In this document: one piece after another, positions 1-11,600 of the stretch
Position numbering within the stretch: the stretch's first letter is position 1
How the letters are laid out: the number at the start of each line of letters is the position of its first letter
The notes under the pieces: generated by a model
What the model saw: only the letters and a program-made list of their open reading frames with translations
What the model was told of the DNA's origin: nothing
The model's database searches: none
Made by a program: the position numbers and the translations under genes
NCBI GenBank assembly: GCA_010015675.1
Contig: ML977007.1
Coordinates: 338,016-402,015 of the forward strand
Length of the DNA stretch: 64,000 bases
Source: Byssothecium circinans
Lineage: Eukaryota > Ascomycota > Dothideomycetes > Pleosporales > Massarinaceae
Direction: 5' to 3'

Positions 1-900
1 TAACATGTCAAAAGCTGACTAGAATGACTAAACAATTATTGACGGAGGTAGAAGGTTAAGAAGCGAGGCGGGCGCTCTATGTTAAACCAAGAGTTATAGT
101 TTCTGATACTTGCAATCCTATAGTTAAGGAACGGTGGTCGTTCCCGGCATAGGAGTTAGGTCTTCTTTTTCTCAATAAGTAAATAATCAAAGTCTAACTT
201 TTATAGAACGTCCACTTGGTGCCACCCTCATGTAAGAGTGATGTTATAGCTTTCAATAGAATTTTAGCTCAAACCTGTCGGGAAACACACATGTACAGTC
301 AAGAATTCAATTTAAATCTAAGATATTTAAATGTCTATTCTTAAAATATATCTTAGTCTACATTACCAGGTTTAACAAACATAGTTTTAATAACCTTAAT
401 GTTGGACTGAACAGTACTTGACTGTTCCGGACGGTTCAGTACCGTTCCGGCTTAGCGTCGGCTCCTGCCTATATAGTCGCCTCTCCTGAGCTACACTGCT
501 CCACACACAATTCATCACGTTCTCATCGCATGCTCTCGGGTCTCTACTGTCCAACACTTAAGGTTTACGTCTTAGTTCCTTAACTTCCTATAAATATTCC
601 TTAACGTTACTAGGGTTGTAGCCTACTTGTTTTACTTACTGCAGTCGTGAAATACTTAGACGTACTTGCGCCGAACTGCATCCGAGGATAGAAAGGCTGC
701 CTGGACAGTGCGGCTCTGAGTTATCCGTACGCAAAATCTTGCTACGCTAAGCAAGGAGCTTGAGGACACGCTGGAGAAGTGAAGAAACTAAAGTGGCGTA
801 CACATTCCATTACATAGTTTACCCGCTACGAAGACTTTGCCGCGCAGGAAGAATGGACTATGGAATATTGCATTCAATTTGACTTATCACTCGATCCTCG
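1..900. other. Gene-free AT-rich left edge
   Basis: No open frame here resembles a protein. The stretch is AT-rich, especially around 300-400, and contains one copy (401-555) of a TATA-bearing element that recurs in inverted orientation at 17.2-17.4 kb. It lies downstream of the minus-strand F-box gene, so it may include that gene's 3' UTR and terminator. Nothing else is recognisable. Confidence 0.6.
401..555 (+). repeat. 155-bp TATA-leader element, copy A
   Basis: Aligns without gaps to the reverse complement of 17224-17378. I count 13 differences in 155 positions (about 92% identity), and 11 of the 13 are transitions. It contains a core CCTATATAG box (about 478-486), a pyrimidine-rich leader and the terminal motif CTCTACTGTCCAAC. 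A third, more diverged relative lies at 41473-41574. The promoter-like layout suggests a duplicated promoter plus 5' leader, or a small dispersed repeat. No coding sequence follows it here. Confidence 0.75.
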
Positions 901-1953
901 CTACGCTAAATGATAGTGCTTCGCGTGCTGGAGAAAATCTGCTTTCGACCAAGCTCGGTATTGCATTCTTAATAGAAAATGTTTAGCATGACAACCTTGG
1001 GGTACCAAACGCGACAACGTAGTGAGATCCATCCCCTCTATCGCATACTCCTCATAGGTCAATTCACATCCTTGGCACCAGAGTCCCTGTTCAGTGCCAC
1101 CATTGAGGAGCGATGGAAAGGGTATGGCACCCATACCGCAGAAGCCATCGTCGGGTCTGACTCCCACATCGTTTATTGTATGAGGGTCCTGCGAAAGTGG
1201 ACACAAAGGCGCTTGTCGGTACCATGTCAACATGTCGATCTTAAAAGGTGGAAGATCCAGGGGGTTCAAAGGATATTTCATCGCCAATGCCTCAAGCGAC
1301 CCATGCACCTTGAGAGCTAGTTCTTTTGCGGCTTTTACGCCGGTAAGTCTTATTGATCGTTGACGAGATTTGCTGCGTGGGACACAGTATTTTCCAGGTA
1401 TGCTCCACATAATGGGCAGCGCCTTCAATTGCTGCTTTGTGAGGCCGAAGCATTCCTGGGCTAACGGCAATGAGATCATCCAGAGAGACTGGTTGACTAC
1501 CAGACATAAAAAGCAGCACCTCTCAGCAGAGAGCAGAAGTAGGAAGGCTCCATATGCGCAGCAGGATATGCATCGCTCAGAATGGAGGGCCGCATGAAGT
1601 GTCGTAACAGAGTGAAGGCTAAGGATCCTCGCCCGATTCAGGATCTCGAAGGTATGACCCGCAGACTTCGCGAGATCTCTATATACTGGGAGAGATTCAA
1701 CGACGGCTTTACCGCGCAGGGAGACGCATGATAGGCGCAATAGGGACTGGAGATCCAGGTATCTGAAAGATTCATGCAGAACTTCGAGAGGTAGGTTGTC
1801 AAGCTTTCCGAGAGGTGATCGGCACTCGCGTTGAATGGTTGTAAATACTAGCTTCGTCGACTCGTCAACTGAGATCACACCATCAATGATGTAACGTGGG
1901 CGGTGTGCCAGGGAAAGGAAGATCTCGTCGTCCGAAAAGTTCCCCTCAGTCAT
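901..1953 (-). CDS. F-box domain protein
   Basis: A 350-residue single-exon protein. Residues about 50-90 form an F-box: the LDNLPLEVLHESFRYLDL core is followed by an L-x-C-V-S-x-R pattern typical of fungal F-box proteins. Such proteins normally bind Skp1 and recruit substrates to an SCF ubiquitin ligase. Residues about 125-150 are cysteine-rich (CISCC and CCFLC pairs) and could bind metal; similar CxxC-rich segments follow the F-box in many fungal family members. No LRR, WD40 or Kelch substrate module is visible, so the target cannot be predicted. The gene is divergent from the next one, with a shared 0.6-kb upstream region holding a TATAAAT-like box on the minus strand near 2092-2099. The family call rests mainly on the short F-box; the cellular role is unknown. 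Confidence 0.7.
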   Translation of the reverse strand: MTEGNFSDDEIFLSLAHRPRYIIDGVISVDESTKLVFTTIQRECRSPLGKLDNLPLEVLHESFRYLDLQSLLRLSCVSLRGKAVVESLPVYRDLAKSAGHTFEILNRARILSLHSVTTLHAALHSERCISCCAYGAFLLLLSAERCCFLCLVVNQSLWMISLPLAQECFGLTKQQLKALPIMWSIPGKYCVPRSKSRQRSIRLTGVKAAKELALKVHGSLEALAMKYPLNPLDLPPFKIDMLTWYRQAPLCPLSQDPHTINDVGVRPDDGFCGMGAIPFPSLLNGGTEQGLWCQGCELTYEEYAIEGMDLTTLSRLVPQGCHAKHFLLRMQYRAWSKADFLQHAKHYHLA

Positions 1954-2546
1954 GGCTTTCAGCTTAATGACAAGCCCAACTGCTGGAGAGATCCCCCGTT
2001 CCTGGTGAGATTTGGTGTAATTCAGCTGGGGAGGAGATGCGGCGATAACGTTGATAAGGGATGAACAAGGAAGATGGGCGAGAGAAACAAATTTATAAGC
2101 AGCGTGCGACCTTAACCGATCACGTGACTAAAGCACAGACCTAGAGATTACAACATGACTCGTGGTAGGTATTAGTAATAACTGTTTGTTTGGCCGTCCC
2201 CGTCGTGGCCGCAACGGTAGCTCTGAAGGTACCAAATTGACACGGAGGGACGCGCAATGGCCTGCAGGGCGTTGCGGCCACTAGCAGATGTGCTCTAATG
2301 CTGTGGTCTTGGTTTTCCCGAACGAGTTCTCGCTGTTTGTGGTGTTTTTATTGCCTTGTTGTGGCGGTGGTGCTTTGAACAACTTTTCTTCTGTGCCATG
2401 GAGCTCGTGACAACTCACTTCAGTTAACCACACGTCGCGAACAAAATGTCCCGTCCCAACTCTCTTACTACTACTGCAGAGGTCGAACAATTTGTTGCTT
2501 TCTTCAGGCCTGCTTGCTACACCGTCTTTGACACACTCTTGTCTCG
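1954..2546. promoter_or_regulatory. Divergent intergenic promoter region
   Basis: A 593-bp gap between the start codons of the minus-strand F-box gene and the plus-strand unknown gene, so it must hold both promoters. A TATAAAT-like box on the minus strand at about 2092-2099 is suitably placed for the F-box gene. No convincing TATA box is seen for the plus-strand gene. No other element was recognised. Confidence 0.4.
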
Positions 2547-3239
2547 ATGTCGACGCCTACCGCATTCAATTTCCCGGCACCATCAGCGGCAGCAATTGCG
2601 GAGGCCTTGCAGAAAGAGCGCGAAGCCGAGACTCCGGAACCGGATTTCTTTGCCAACTTTGAGCACGACTACAAGTACGTATGCGAACAGGAGCACCAGC
2701 TCCTTACGCTCGTCCGAGTCGACCGACTCCGAGACACGATCACGGACGCTGAGTATCATGAGATCGAACTCGACTTCTACCGCTCGGTATATGCACAGAT
2801 GGTTCACGATAAACTGCTCGGCAAGCACAAGACAGACGGCGAGCTCACGCTGGATGGCCTTCGAGGGATGAAGGCATCATATAAACGAATGCTGGCAGCA
2901 AATGGGCTCACTGGCGATGCATTGAGGGAAAGGCGGCTGGAGATTATGAATCAGAAGTACTGGAAACCAGAGGCCGAGCTTCTTCAGCAAAAAGCCTCCC
3001 TCCGCCAGCATGATAAGCTGGCCGAACTTGCTAGACAGCAGGCGGAGACGAAGGCAAAATCGGGATTGAGGAGAACACCACCCAAGGCTACCCGGAGGTC
3101 TTCTCGCGTCGCGACACGAACAGCCAATGCCATCCAATCGCTTCCAAAGTCTAGATCGAACTCGAAACCGGCAGGTTCCGCCACCCTTGATCCCTCAGAC
3201 TCAACCAGTAGAGCATGGACTCCCACACATAAAGGGTGA
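2547..3239 (+). CDS. Conserved-looking hypothetical protein, 230 aa
   Basis: I do not recognise the family. The frame is open from an ATG at 2547 to a stop at 3237-3239, encoding 230 residues without an intron. Residues about 30-140 are charged and probably helical, with regularly spaced acidic and basic residues and a Tyr-rich start (DYKYVCEQEHQ). Residues 140-170 look like a coiled coil rich in Gln, Glu and Lys. The last 60 residues are basic, Ser/Pro/Arg-rich and probably disordered, which would fit a nuclear protein, but no nuclear-localisation claim can be proved. Codon use (C/G-ending third positions) matches the clear genes in the window, which supports it being a real gene. A second open frame overlaps at 2446-2871 but reads as Ser/Arg-rich noise. 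Confidence 0.55.
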   Translation: MSTPTAFNFPAPSAAAIAEALQKEREAETPEPDFFANFEHDYKYVCEQEHQLLTLVRVDRLRDTITDAEYHEIELDFYRSVYAQMVHDKLLGKHKTDGELTLDGLRGMKASYKRMLAANGLTGDALRERRLEIMNQKYWKPEAELLQQKASLRQHDKLAELARQQAETKAKSGLRRTPPKATRRSSRVATRTANAIQSLPKSRSNSKPAGSATLDPSDSTSRAWTPTHKG

Positions 3240-3512
3240 CTTTTCAAACTATTACACTCACGTGCTCGTCGATTTGTATGACAGCCTATCGCTGACTGGC
3301 CAGAACCGGGATGCCAAACTGGAATAGAATTAGATTATTATATGCACCTCTGCACATTCTTCCTTGGCAATAGGATAGGTGGCAGTCCTCCCGTCTTACA
3401 ACACACGTGAGTTGCACTTATTTCTCGTCATCAGCTTAGATCCTTGGTTATCATCTCTTCTACTCGCTCTCCCCTTCTTCCCCTGTTTACTCTACCCTTA
3501 CAACTAACAGCC

Positions 3513-4028
3513 ATGGCTACTATTAAAGCTAACGCCGCTCAAGAGACCATTTCGGCCGCTGAGACGACGGACCTCAGTCGCTATGTTCTGATACTCGGCA
3601 ACTTCACCAACCTACCCGATGTCGCCAAGTTGTCCGATAACTACAGATATATCTTCACCCCTCCAAAGGAATACCACAACTAGAAGGGAGCCATGACCGG
3701 CGAGGTCCGCGGCCCCTTTCTAACTCTGGAATTCGAGAAGGACATGTACAACCCGGATGGCTGGATGATAGGTCCTTCAGACGATACCGACCGATGCGAT
3801 GTGCAGATTGCTGTGGCTGGCGACAAGTCTGGCGTTAGTAGGCAGCACCTTCGAATCGACCTTGACGTGGAATCGGCATGCCCGCGTCTCACTCAATTCA
3901 CCTATCAAAACCCACTGGCCGTTATTGTTTATAGGAAGCGCGGAGACCGCAAGCTCCTCCTTACCCAGAAAAAATCCGGCATGTTCCCGCCATGGCCGTT
4001 CTGTCTTCTGTCTTTGACGAGTAAATAA
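3513..4028 (+). pseudogene. Broken FHA-domain gene with in-frame TAG
   Basis: Two open segments lie in the same frame: 3513-3680 and 3684-4028, separated only by a TAG at 3681-3683. The second segment carries the core of a forkhead-associated (phosphothreonine-binding) domain, including GPFLTLEF, DGWMIGP, CDVQ and the hallmark GVSRQHLRID (about residues 45-100 after the stop). Fungal proteins of this type usually continue into a kinase or other signalling region, and no such region follows here, so the gene is also 3'-truncated. The stop is most simply explained by TGG (Trp) changed to TAG. On the other strand that is CCA to CTA, the CpA-to-TpA change expected from RIP. Alternatives are a short intron spanning the stop (no good GT-AG pair seen) or a sequencing error. 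Confidence 0.6.
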
Positions 4029-4889
4029 TTTACAAAGTATGAGGTTTGTAGCACAACGCCCTCCCAGTTCCACTCTCATAAAAGGATGGTGGATAGATTT
4101 TGGAGAAGTAGAGCGCCAGTCCTTCCTACAAGGCTTATGTATTATCTTCGATTTCTTTTCTGTAATACATTTCCAATAATACTGCCTAGGGAAATCCACT
4201 CATAGCTTGTTCTTCCTATAAATTATAGTGTAGCACTTCGAGAGTAGTTCTTACGAAAAGCTCTCCACCCCATGAACTCTTCCCGCATCTCGTTTTGATG
4301 GCCTCAAGGTTCGCTTCTCCAACCTTCCGCTCCCATACCACGCGCCTTCCGTGGTTTGCATTCTCCCTTCCACACATAAACATTCTCTAGATTTAGCGAA
4401 GAGGAAGAGTCCCATATGTTGGCTCTCTCACTCTTTGACTAAGGGAGCTCGTCAAGGAGAAGCGTCCCAGCTACGCAATCTCCAGAAAATCATCCAAACC
4501 TTTCTGCAAAACTTTTTGTAAGAATTTCACAGAGAGAAAGCACTCATGCTACGCCTGACATGTAATCTTTTCAGCCAAAGCAGCCACAGAGCTAAAATGT
4601 GCGGTGAGAACCAGAGGTCAAGGGCTCATTCTTTCTCGTCGCACTGGTTTTGATTCTCCGATTCAGAGACATACGTTGTGAGCCATTCGGTTTCAAATCC
4701 TTTCATTATACGGAATTAAGTTAGCGGGAAGAATTGAGATAGAGGTCGAAAGTTCTCGTGACTGTACAGGAAGGACCACGGAAAGGAAGGACAGAGTCCA
4801 TTATCATTTAGTAATTTTGCTTCTAGACGAACATGTCTGGCCGGATTTTGATCTTTTAGTATAAAAGTACTTGTCGTCCGTGAGGTAGT

Positions 4890-4915
4890 GAGGAGGAGGA
4901 GGAGGAGGAGGAGGA
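4890..4915. repeat. AGG microsatellite
   Basis: About nine perfect AGG units in non-coding DNA, preceded by a TATAAAAG-like sequence at about 4859-4866. Confidence 0.9.
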
Positions 4916-5335
4916 AGAGTTGGAGGAAGTTATACTCAATATTCAGATTCTCATGCTAGGGACAGCACAGAGCCCAACAGCATAACTTTTGTCCCATACC
5001 CTTAGTCGAGGTCCCACGGAAAACATGAAAGTGACTTGCAGCGTTTTAACCATCTTCGAAGGTTTAAACTCGAGACTTTGATTCTCTCGGGCCCGTACGT
5101 AGTAGATAAGAAATCCCCCAGACTCTGATAAACTCCACATATTCTTCAACTCTGGCCATTTTCGAAGCGGCTAGGCAATATCAGTCATTCTTGACAAGTC
5201 TTGAGGGCGCTGTTCTTTCGCATGGTGTCTTGATAGGGAGGGACCTTTCAGGGCTTGGGGCCTGACAATTTAAGGGAGAAAAGAAGAGAATAAAACAGCC
5301 ATGTGACGTCCTCATCACAGGTTATTATAGACCTG

Positions 5336-5474
5336 AGAAATTCTTAGGATTTCTAATGACGCACAACTACCTGCTAGTTGTCATAGTCTGGGAAAATTGG
5401 TAGCTAGTTTTCAATTTCTTAGCAAAACCAGCGGCTGGTTTTCAATGGCCCACCCAAAACAAGCGACTGGTTTT
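5336..5474. repeat. Array of five 19-bp dyads at about 30-bp spacing
   Basis: Five 19-nt units start at 5336, 5363, 5393, 5424 and 5456. Each is an inverted repeat around a single central base. The unit at 5424 is a perfect dyad (arm AAAACCAGC, reverse complement GCTGGTTTT). The units at 5336 and 5393 pair along all nine positions if G-T wobble is allowed. The unit at 5363 has one mismatch and the unit at 5456 has two. Arm sequences differ between units while symmetry is mostly kept. Weaker dyads extend the pattern on both sides (5318-5335, 5487-5503, 5511-5528). The function is unknown. Confidence 0.7.
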
Positions 5475-6721
5475 CAGTGTTATGCGGGGTAATCTTATCA
5501 CCCGAGTGTGTGTCTGCAGCCTCAGACATGCAAATCTGCTCTCCAAGGTTTTGCCGCAGTGAAAGCGTTGTACAATATTCCGCCAGTAAAGTTCCATAAA
5601 CAACGTCTCACTTTATTTAAAAGTTCGGCTCCAGATCGCTCACATGTGGTGTTTACCATTCCCTTTATAATCCCAACATACCAGCGGACTTTCAATCTCT
5701 CCACACGTCCAAGACTCATAAACCCCTCTGTTATCTATTTTTCGAGCACCAAGAAGGCAGACATTTGACTCACGATCCACACATTCCATAAATTTAGCCC
5801 GTGCAAAAGACCACAAAGAGCGCGAAGACATCGAGCACGACGTTTACCTCTTCATCTCCACTGCAGCTCGACCAATCAAAGATGTGCTTCCCAAATCCAC
5901 GAGGGCGACCATGAGCGCGAAACTCACTCTTTTGAAGAAACCCAACGAGCGGACATGCCCCAGTGTTCCTTCAGGTTCTCGATTAAAGAGATAGCCAGAT
6001 AAGAAAAGGATGAAGGATGATTGACATCGCTGTTATCCAATCGCCGGAAGTGCGCGGACATAGCTAGCTCATTAAATGTATTCAAGACACCGCGCCGCGA
6101 CAGGACGGGGAGTTGCCGTGTAGTCAGTAATAGGCGAAGAAAGCACATACTCAGAATTATTATTCAATTTGAGGGGCGGAGAGGGTGGAAATATATGTTT
6201 GGTAACCTCCCCGCACGCAGCCATCGTCAGGGGTACACTCCATTTTTGGACACCGCGAAAGAACGAGAACTCCCAGTTCGCCATGTGGTTTGTTATTCGA
6301 TAATTTGAGACTTGTAGAGGTTGAAAATATTTTTGATCTGAACGGCTCTCTCTCTCAGCAGACATAGAACGTGTCGTTGTCTGTGTCTGGAATGAGCGAC
6401 AGACAGTCCAGGGAACAAAAACACATCCAACAGCCGCATTATCATTTTTAGAGGCAAGGATCCTCAAAAACCATTAGGGATTTTCGACCACGCTTTTGAT
6501 AATTTGGATGGGGTTGTGTGTGGGGAACGGAGAGTTGGAGTTGGGGGAGGAGGATGGGCTTTTATACCTGGAGTCTGGAGTCTGGAGTTTGGGAACGGGG
6601 AGGAGGCAAAATCGCTGAAATAATGATGCGTTATACGTTTAACGGCACTTCGCAAAAAGTTCAACCGAAAGCAAGTGACTCAACACTGTTGCAAAATCGT
6701 CAGGTTCACCGAGTGGGGAGG

Positions 6722-6792
6722 TATAAAACGCACCTCCTCGCTCACTCTTCCCGCCTTCCTACCACACACCATCGCAAACGCTCCGACTAAAA
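6722..6792 (+). promoter_or_regulatory. TATA-leader module (outlying copy)
   Basis: TATAAAAC at 6722, a pyrimidine-rich leader with CTCACTCTTCCCG and CACACACC, then GACTAAAA at 6785-6792, 63 bp after the TATA box. This matches the layout and spacing of the modules clustered at 40-42 kb. Only a 25-codon frame follows (ATG at about 6811). Confidence 0.5.
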
Positions 6793-7530
6793 AGCGATTT
6801 TACTCACATCGATGACCGTGCCTGGGGTCTTTCGACTCCAAAAGCATTCTACATTATGTGGGATGGAGCGTCCTTTGGTCTGGAATTGAAATGGATGCAG
6901 GGCGACAAAAGTGAAGAGGATGAGAACGTATGAGGCAGGTTCCACTGATGAGAGTCACTGCTCGTACATGTTTGGAGCAGGCGTGGAGGCCGTTTTTCAA
7001 GTGAACTAGGTGGTGGTGGCGAACACTGCGATGGGGAGTCTTTTGCTGATGATTCTGGTGTTTGGAGCGTGGGTTTGGATACTACAGTTCCTTGGGAGGA
7101 AATCCACAAGCAAATCATATGCACTCGTTCCATTCAATTTTGGAGCGGCTCTCTCATTGCCACGTGTTCTCGTCGTTTTGAACTGTATGATGGGAAGACG
7201 AAGTGGGTGAAGATCAAATGAAGGAGAACTGGCTTGCTTTTATGCTATGTGAGCGAGAGTAGGGGTTTCGTAAGCATTCATCGTGTGCTAGACTCCAAGG
7301 AGGGAAGCTTGGAGTGTCGCCGGCCTGATGGCGGGTATGCATTGACGTTGTGAGCTGTCACGCCAAACTCGAATGACCCGCATCACCACCGCAGTGAAAC
7401 CGAAACTCGCGTGGCGGTGCGTCAGTGGACAGTTGAAACATGAAACATTCGGGAGACGCAGACCCAGAATAGGGGAACCTCGGGATCTGCTGTAGCTTCC
7501 CGGGTGCAGTATCGACCCACCGGATGCAGG

Positions 7531-7563
7531 TGGACCTCGAGCTGGACCTCGAGCTGGACCTCG
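7531..7563. repeat. 12-bp minisatellite
   Basis: Two and three-quarter perfect tandem copies of TGGACCTCGAGC in non-coding DNA. Confidence 0.9.
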
Positions 7564-8681
7564 TGGATGGCTACAGTACATGACGCACGATGGTGGCATC
7601 TGAGAGGTTGTGATACTGTTGACGAAAACGAAGAGAATGTTGGACAGAGCGTCGGAACAGTGCAGGCGCGGCAGTGGTCCACTGAGAAGGCAGAGATGGT
7701 GGCGTTTTCAGGTGTCGTGCTGCGCCTCGGCGGACCCTTGCGCCTTACCTAATCGATATAGATCGATGTCGGTTTGATGTAGCCTTTTCCAGCATATTCA
7801 TTTTATTGATATTGACCATCTAGGTATTTCATGCGACTTGAAGAGAGAGATGAGGATGGGCATCCTGACTCGCTCTGGCATTTACTCCTTTGTAGTCATG
7901 GAAAATGCTCTGCGCTGACCACAGGCCGCCACACCCGCGCCCGCAGCGCTAGCACGCCTCCGTTCTATGAATAATCTTGGTGTCGTCGATCAGCCCTCAG
8001 GCCAACGCAGCGAGAAACAAAACGGGAACAATCTCGATGGCAGAACGCAGCTGCGTAAAAGTAAAAGAAGGAGAGAGAGCTCCCTGCGCGTCGTGATGAC
8101 GTTGGGAACTCTGGATATTTCCCTCTGCCGTAGTATCGCCAGGGTGTCTGCCCGGTTGATGATTACTCGGTGCCCTCCCCCATCACCACGGCGGATGAAC
8201 CAAACCGTCGCGCGCGCTAGGCCAAGGTTCAAAGCATCAATCATCACTCCTCTCCTGCACCGACTTCGTGACGTTGCAGTACTAGCTGCCTCGACTCTGC
8301 GCCCGGTGCTGGCTGTGGAGCTAGTGTTCCTCTGTTCCTCGTGCACCCCGCCCTCAGGAGTCTCACTGTCGCCTTCGCATAGCAGCTGTAAGTACTGCTC
8401 GGCCGCCCGTTCGAGTCGCACGCTCGCTATCCACCTTTCAATTCTCCTGTCGTCGCCATGGTCTCATGCTAGGGCGCTGGTTTGGAATAGACGACCTCGC
8501 CCATCGCATCGCATCGCCGTTGCCAGCACATCGCCGCTGCTCCTCCGCCACGCCGTTTCACGCCGCCGGCCCTCCCTGTCATCCGCCGGTGTCCCTGTTG
8601 CCCAGCTGCAGACATCATACCCTATTGCTATCCCCTCTAACAACGCGGAAGGGCGAACATGAAGAGGGGCATCTCGAGGCG

Positions 8682-11600
8682 ATGATGGCAACCTGTATCG
8701 CGCCCAATGGCGTCCGCATACCTGTACCACGACACGGCAGCTCGCGCGAGCTCCCCTCCCTCCAACCCACACGTCCCCCGCCCCGACCGCGACGGAAACG
8801 ACGAATAGACCTCCATGGCCTCGTCCCGACCCTCTTCCTCCTCTTCGCACTCGCCGTGCTTCCCCTCGCAAACGCCGTCTTCCTCAATTTCGACAATTGC
8901 CTCGACAGGACATACCGCCTGGCCGACGATCCGCAGCGCCTGCAGTTCGTGCCGAAATACTTCTGGGCCCACTTCAATACAACCGCGCCGAGCCATCACC
9001 TGAATGTCACTGTATACGGAAATGTCTCTGGCCAGATGACCAACGAGACCTACCCGCCGCCGACCAGTCCCATATGGAGTGACCCCGGCAACAAGTTCGG
9101 CAAGATCTACGACAATAGCAGCGACTCGAACAAGCTCACGACTCTGTTTGCCGACTTCAAGACACTCACATACTCGGCGTGGAGCTCGGGCCCCCTGCAG
9201 TTTTGCAACTACACCGTTGGCGGTCGGAGTCAATGCCCAATTGGACCCGTTTTTGGAGGAGACAATGTCAACTTGAGCGACCCCCACCAGCTGCACGCCT
9301 TCAGCGTCGGCAGAGACTTTTACAGCACCTACTCGTTCGCAACCTGGCAAGGAACAATGCGCATCGTCTCCGCCGAGGCCGAGGCTCGAGCGATTGGATG
9401 TGTATCCGCAACCATCACCCCTGACCTGGGTAGCACGTTAGCAGATGCTATTTGCTACCTTCCTGCTGCCATTTTAGCCCTGGTTGCTGTCGCTACGGTC
9501 TTCGCGGCGACCTGCAGTCCGTGGGGAACTGGCAACATCTTCCGGTGGACCAGCAACTACGGTCGCGACGAGGATCTGCTCCGACTGGTCACCCCTGGAT
9601 TCGGAGACTGCCTGCAGTACATTCAATTCATCGTTTTGGCGGGAAGTCTCAACTTGAACTACCCCGGCTTCTTTCAACCGGTGGTGAGCCAGGCGAGCTG
9701 GTCCCTGCTTCTGTTCAACCAAAGCTTCGTGAGCCACGGTAATGGATCACAGAGTCTGGTGGACGGCATCTACTTCGCCAATGGAACCTACGGACTATCC
9801 CGCCTGGGCCAATACGTGGGCATGACGGAAGAGCAGGATATCTGGGCCTCCATGGCAGTCTGGCTCTTGGTAGTCATATGCATCGTTGTCTTGTTGGTCC
9901 AAATTGGCTTCCTCTTTCGTTGGATCGCCGGACTTGTCGCCGGCGCACAGGAAACAGGTCTGGCAGACAAGAACTGGCCCTTTACCGCTGGCAACATTGT
10001 CCGAATCATGTTCAACTTCTTCCTTCTACCCATCATCGCCCTCTCCCTATTCCAGATGGTAGTAGCACCATCATCACCGGCGTCCGTTGTAGCTTCGGCC
10101 GTTGTCCTTCTCATCGGAGCGACAGGCATCGCAGTCTGGATCTTCTGGCTCATCTTCACCACCCGTCCCCGGGCCCACCTCTTTGATGACCTCCCCACGA
10201 TTCTCACCTACGGGCCGCTGTATAATACCTATTCTGACGACGCGGCACCCTTTGCCTTCATCCCCGTGCTCCTAACGACGATGCGCGGTATTGCCATTGG
10301 GGCTATCCAACCTTCTGGCATCGTACAAATTATCATCCTCGCCATATGCGAAGTAATCTTGATACTCACTCTCCACGCCTTCCGGCCGTTCCAGTCCAAT
10401 ACCTCCATGAACGCCTACCACACCTTCTTCTCCGTTGTCCGACTTGCCAGCACCCTGCTCATGGTCGCTTTTGTGCCTACCCTTGGCGTGGCTGAGGCGC
10501 AGAAGGGTTGGATTGGCTACTCGATTCTCCTACTCCACGCCATCGTTCTAGTCTTTGGTTTCTTCCTCAACTCGCTCCAGACCATCATCGAAGTCGCCGC
10601 TAGGTTGACAGGTGCCGGTGCAGACCAGCGTGGAGGTCTCACCAAGGTCTTTGGCAAGCGTCAACTCGCGAAACGACACCACCGACATCAACGCAGCAGT
10701 CTTGGTTCAACTGCAGCTATGCTCTCCAACGATGAACACAAGGCTGCCAGTCAGTCTGCTGGCGGCCGCGGCCGCAGCCTGTCGGGAAGTTCGGCAGTCT
10801 TGCTCAATGCACCCTATGGTGGGAGTCAACGTGCAAGCTTGGGTTTCGAAGGCTTTAGCCAAGGCGAAGAGGCCAGCCCGGGAACGCCTGGCACAAATGC
10901 TACGCCTTTCTCTTTCCTACCAGGCTCAACACCAAGCTCTCGACGACCTACAATGGGCACCACGCTCGACAATGTGGACCCGTACTACCGGCCCCCCAGA
11001 CCACGAAAGCAGACGTTGGATTCGACTAACGCTAGCCAATCGCAAAGGGCCTCTGGCGGAAGCGCAGATATCACAAACGCGGCGTATGCTGACAACCCAG
11101 ATCAAGCCGAGGCTGGCGATTTGGGCGAGGGACCTTCTTCCTGGTCGCCCAATCGATCCATCACCCCAGCATTCCTCCGGATGCAAAAAGACGATTCGGA
11201 TCCCAACCTCGCACGGCGGAACCAGACCGACTATTCTGTTCGAGAATCCGACTTTTACTATGGTCTCCGGGGTCCCGCGCTTTCCGATCAACCCACGCGC
11301 AAGCTCAAGACAGGACCTGCTGACCCAATGGGGCCGGTATCGTCGGCGGCAGGTTGGTTCAAGAGTCTTGGGCTATTTGCGGGAAAGAAGAAAGAAAAGG
11401 GCAAGGGCTTCGAAGTCGTGCGCAGTACGCGCATGCCGCCAGACATGATGATTGCGGAGGAGGAGGAAGCCCCCCACATGCCGCAAGAGCCATACCGAGA
11501 CAGCCCTGGCCGCAATAGTACGGCAACTCCCCCAGTGGCGAAGAGATCTTTACAGCAGGATAGCCCAAGAGGTGTCAGTACTGCGGCTGCATTGATGGGG

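Larger units (their letters stand above)
4029..8681. other. Gene-poor block, 4.6 kb
   Basis: No open frame in this block has recognisable domains or coding-like codon use. Frames such as 6072-6467, 7422-7682 and 7967-8662 are short or low complexity. The block holds an AGG microsatellite (4890-4915), a regular array of 19-bp dyads (5336-5474), one TATA-leader module (6722-6792), a 12-bp minisatellite (7531-7563) and, at its right end, the presumed promoter and 5' UTR of the TRP-like gene. A decayed extension of the FHA gene may lie within 4029-5300 but I could not trace it. Confidence 0.5.

Noticed and set aside
5336..5474. A CRISPR-like array of regularly spaced palindromic repeats
   Set aside because: The units differ in sequence, the spacers are only 8-13 bp, there are no cas genes, and the DNA is a fungal nuclear genome.
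7967..8662. A 231-codon plus-strand frame before the TRP-like gene
   Set aside because: Arg/Ser-rich with no domain or coding-like pattern. It overlaps the presumed 5' UTR of the next gene and a minus-strand frame of equal quality.
8466..8681. 72-codon N-terminal extension of the TRP-like protein
   Set aside because: The translation is Pro/His/Ser-rich without a signal sequence; the ATG at 8682 places the hydrophobic anchor at a normal distance.
8464..9350. Minus-strand frames of 120-237 codons opposite the TRP-like gene
   Set aside because: Mirror frames of GC-rich coding sequence with no features of their own.
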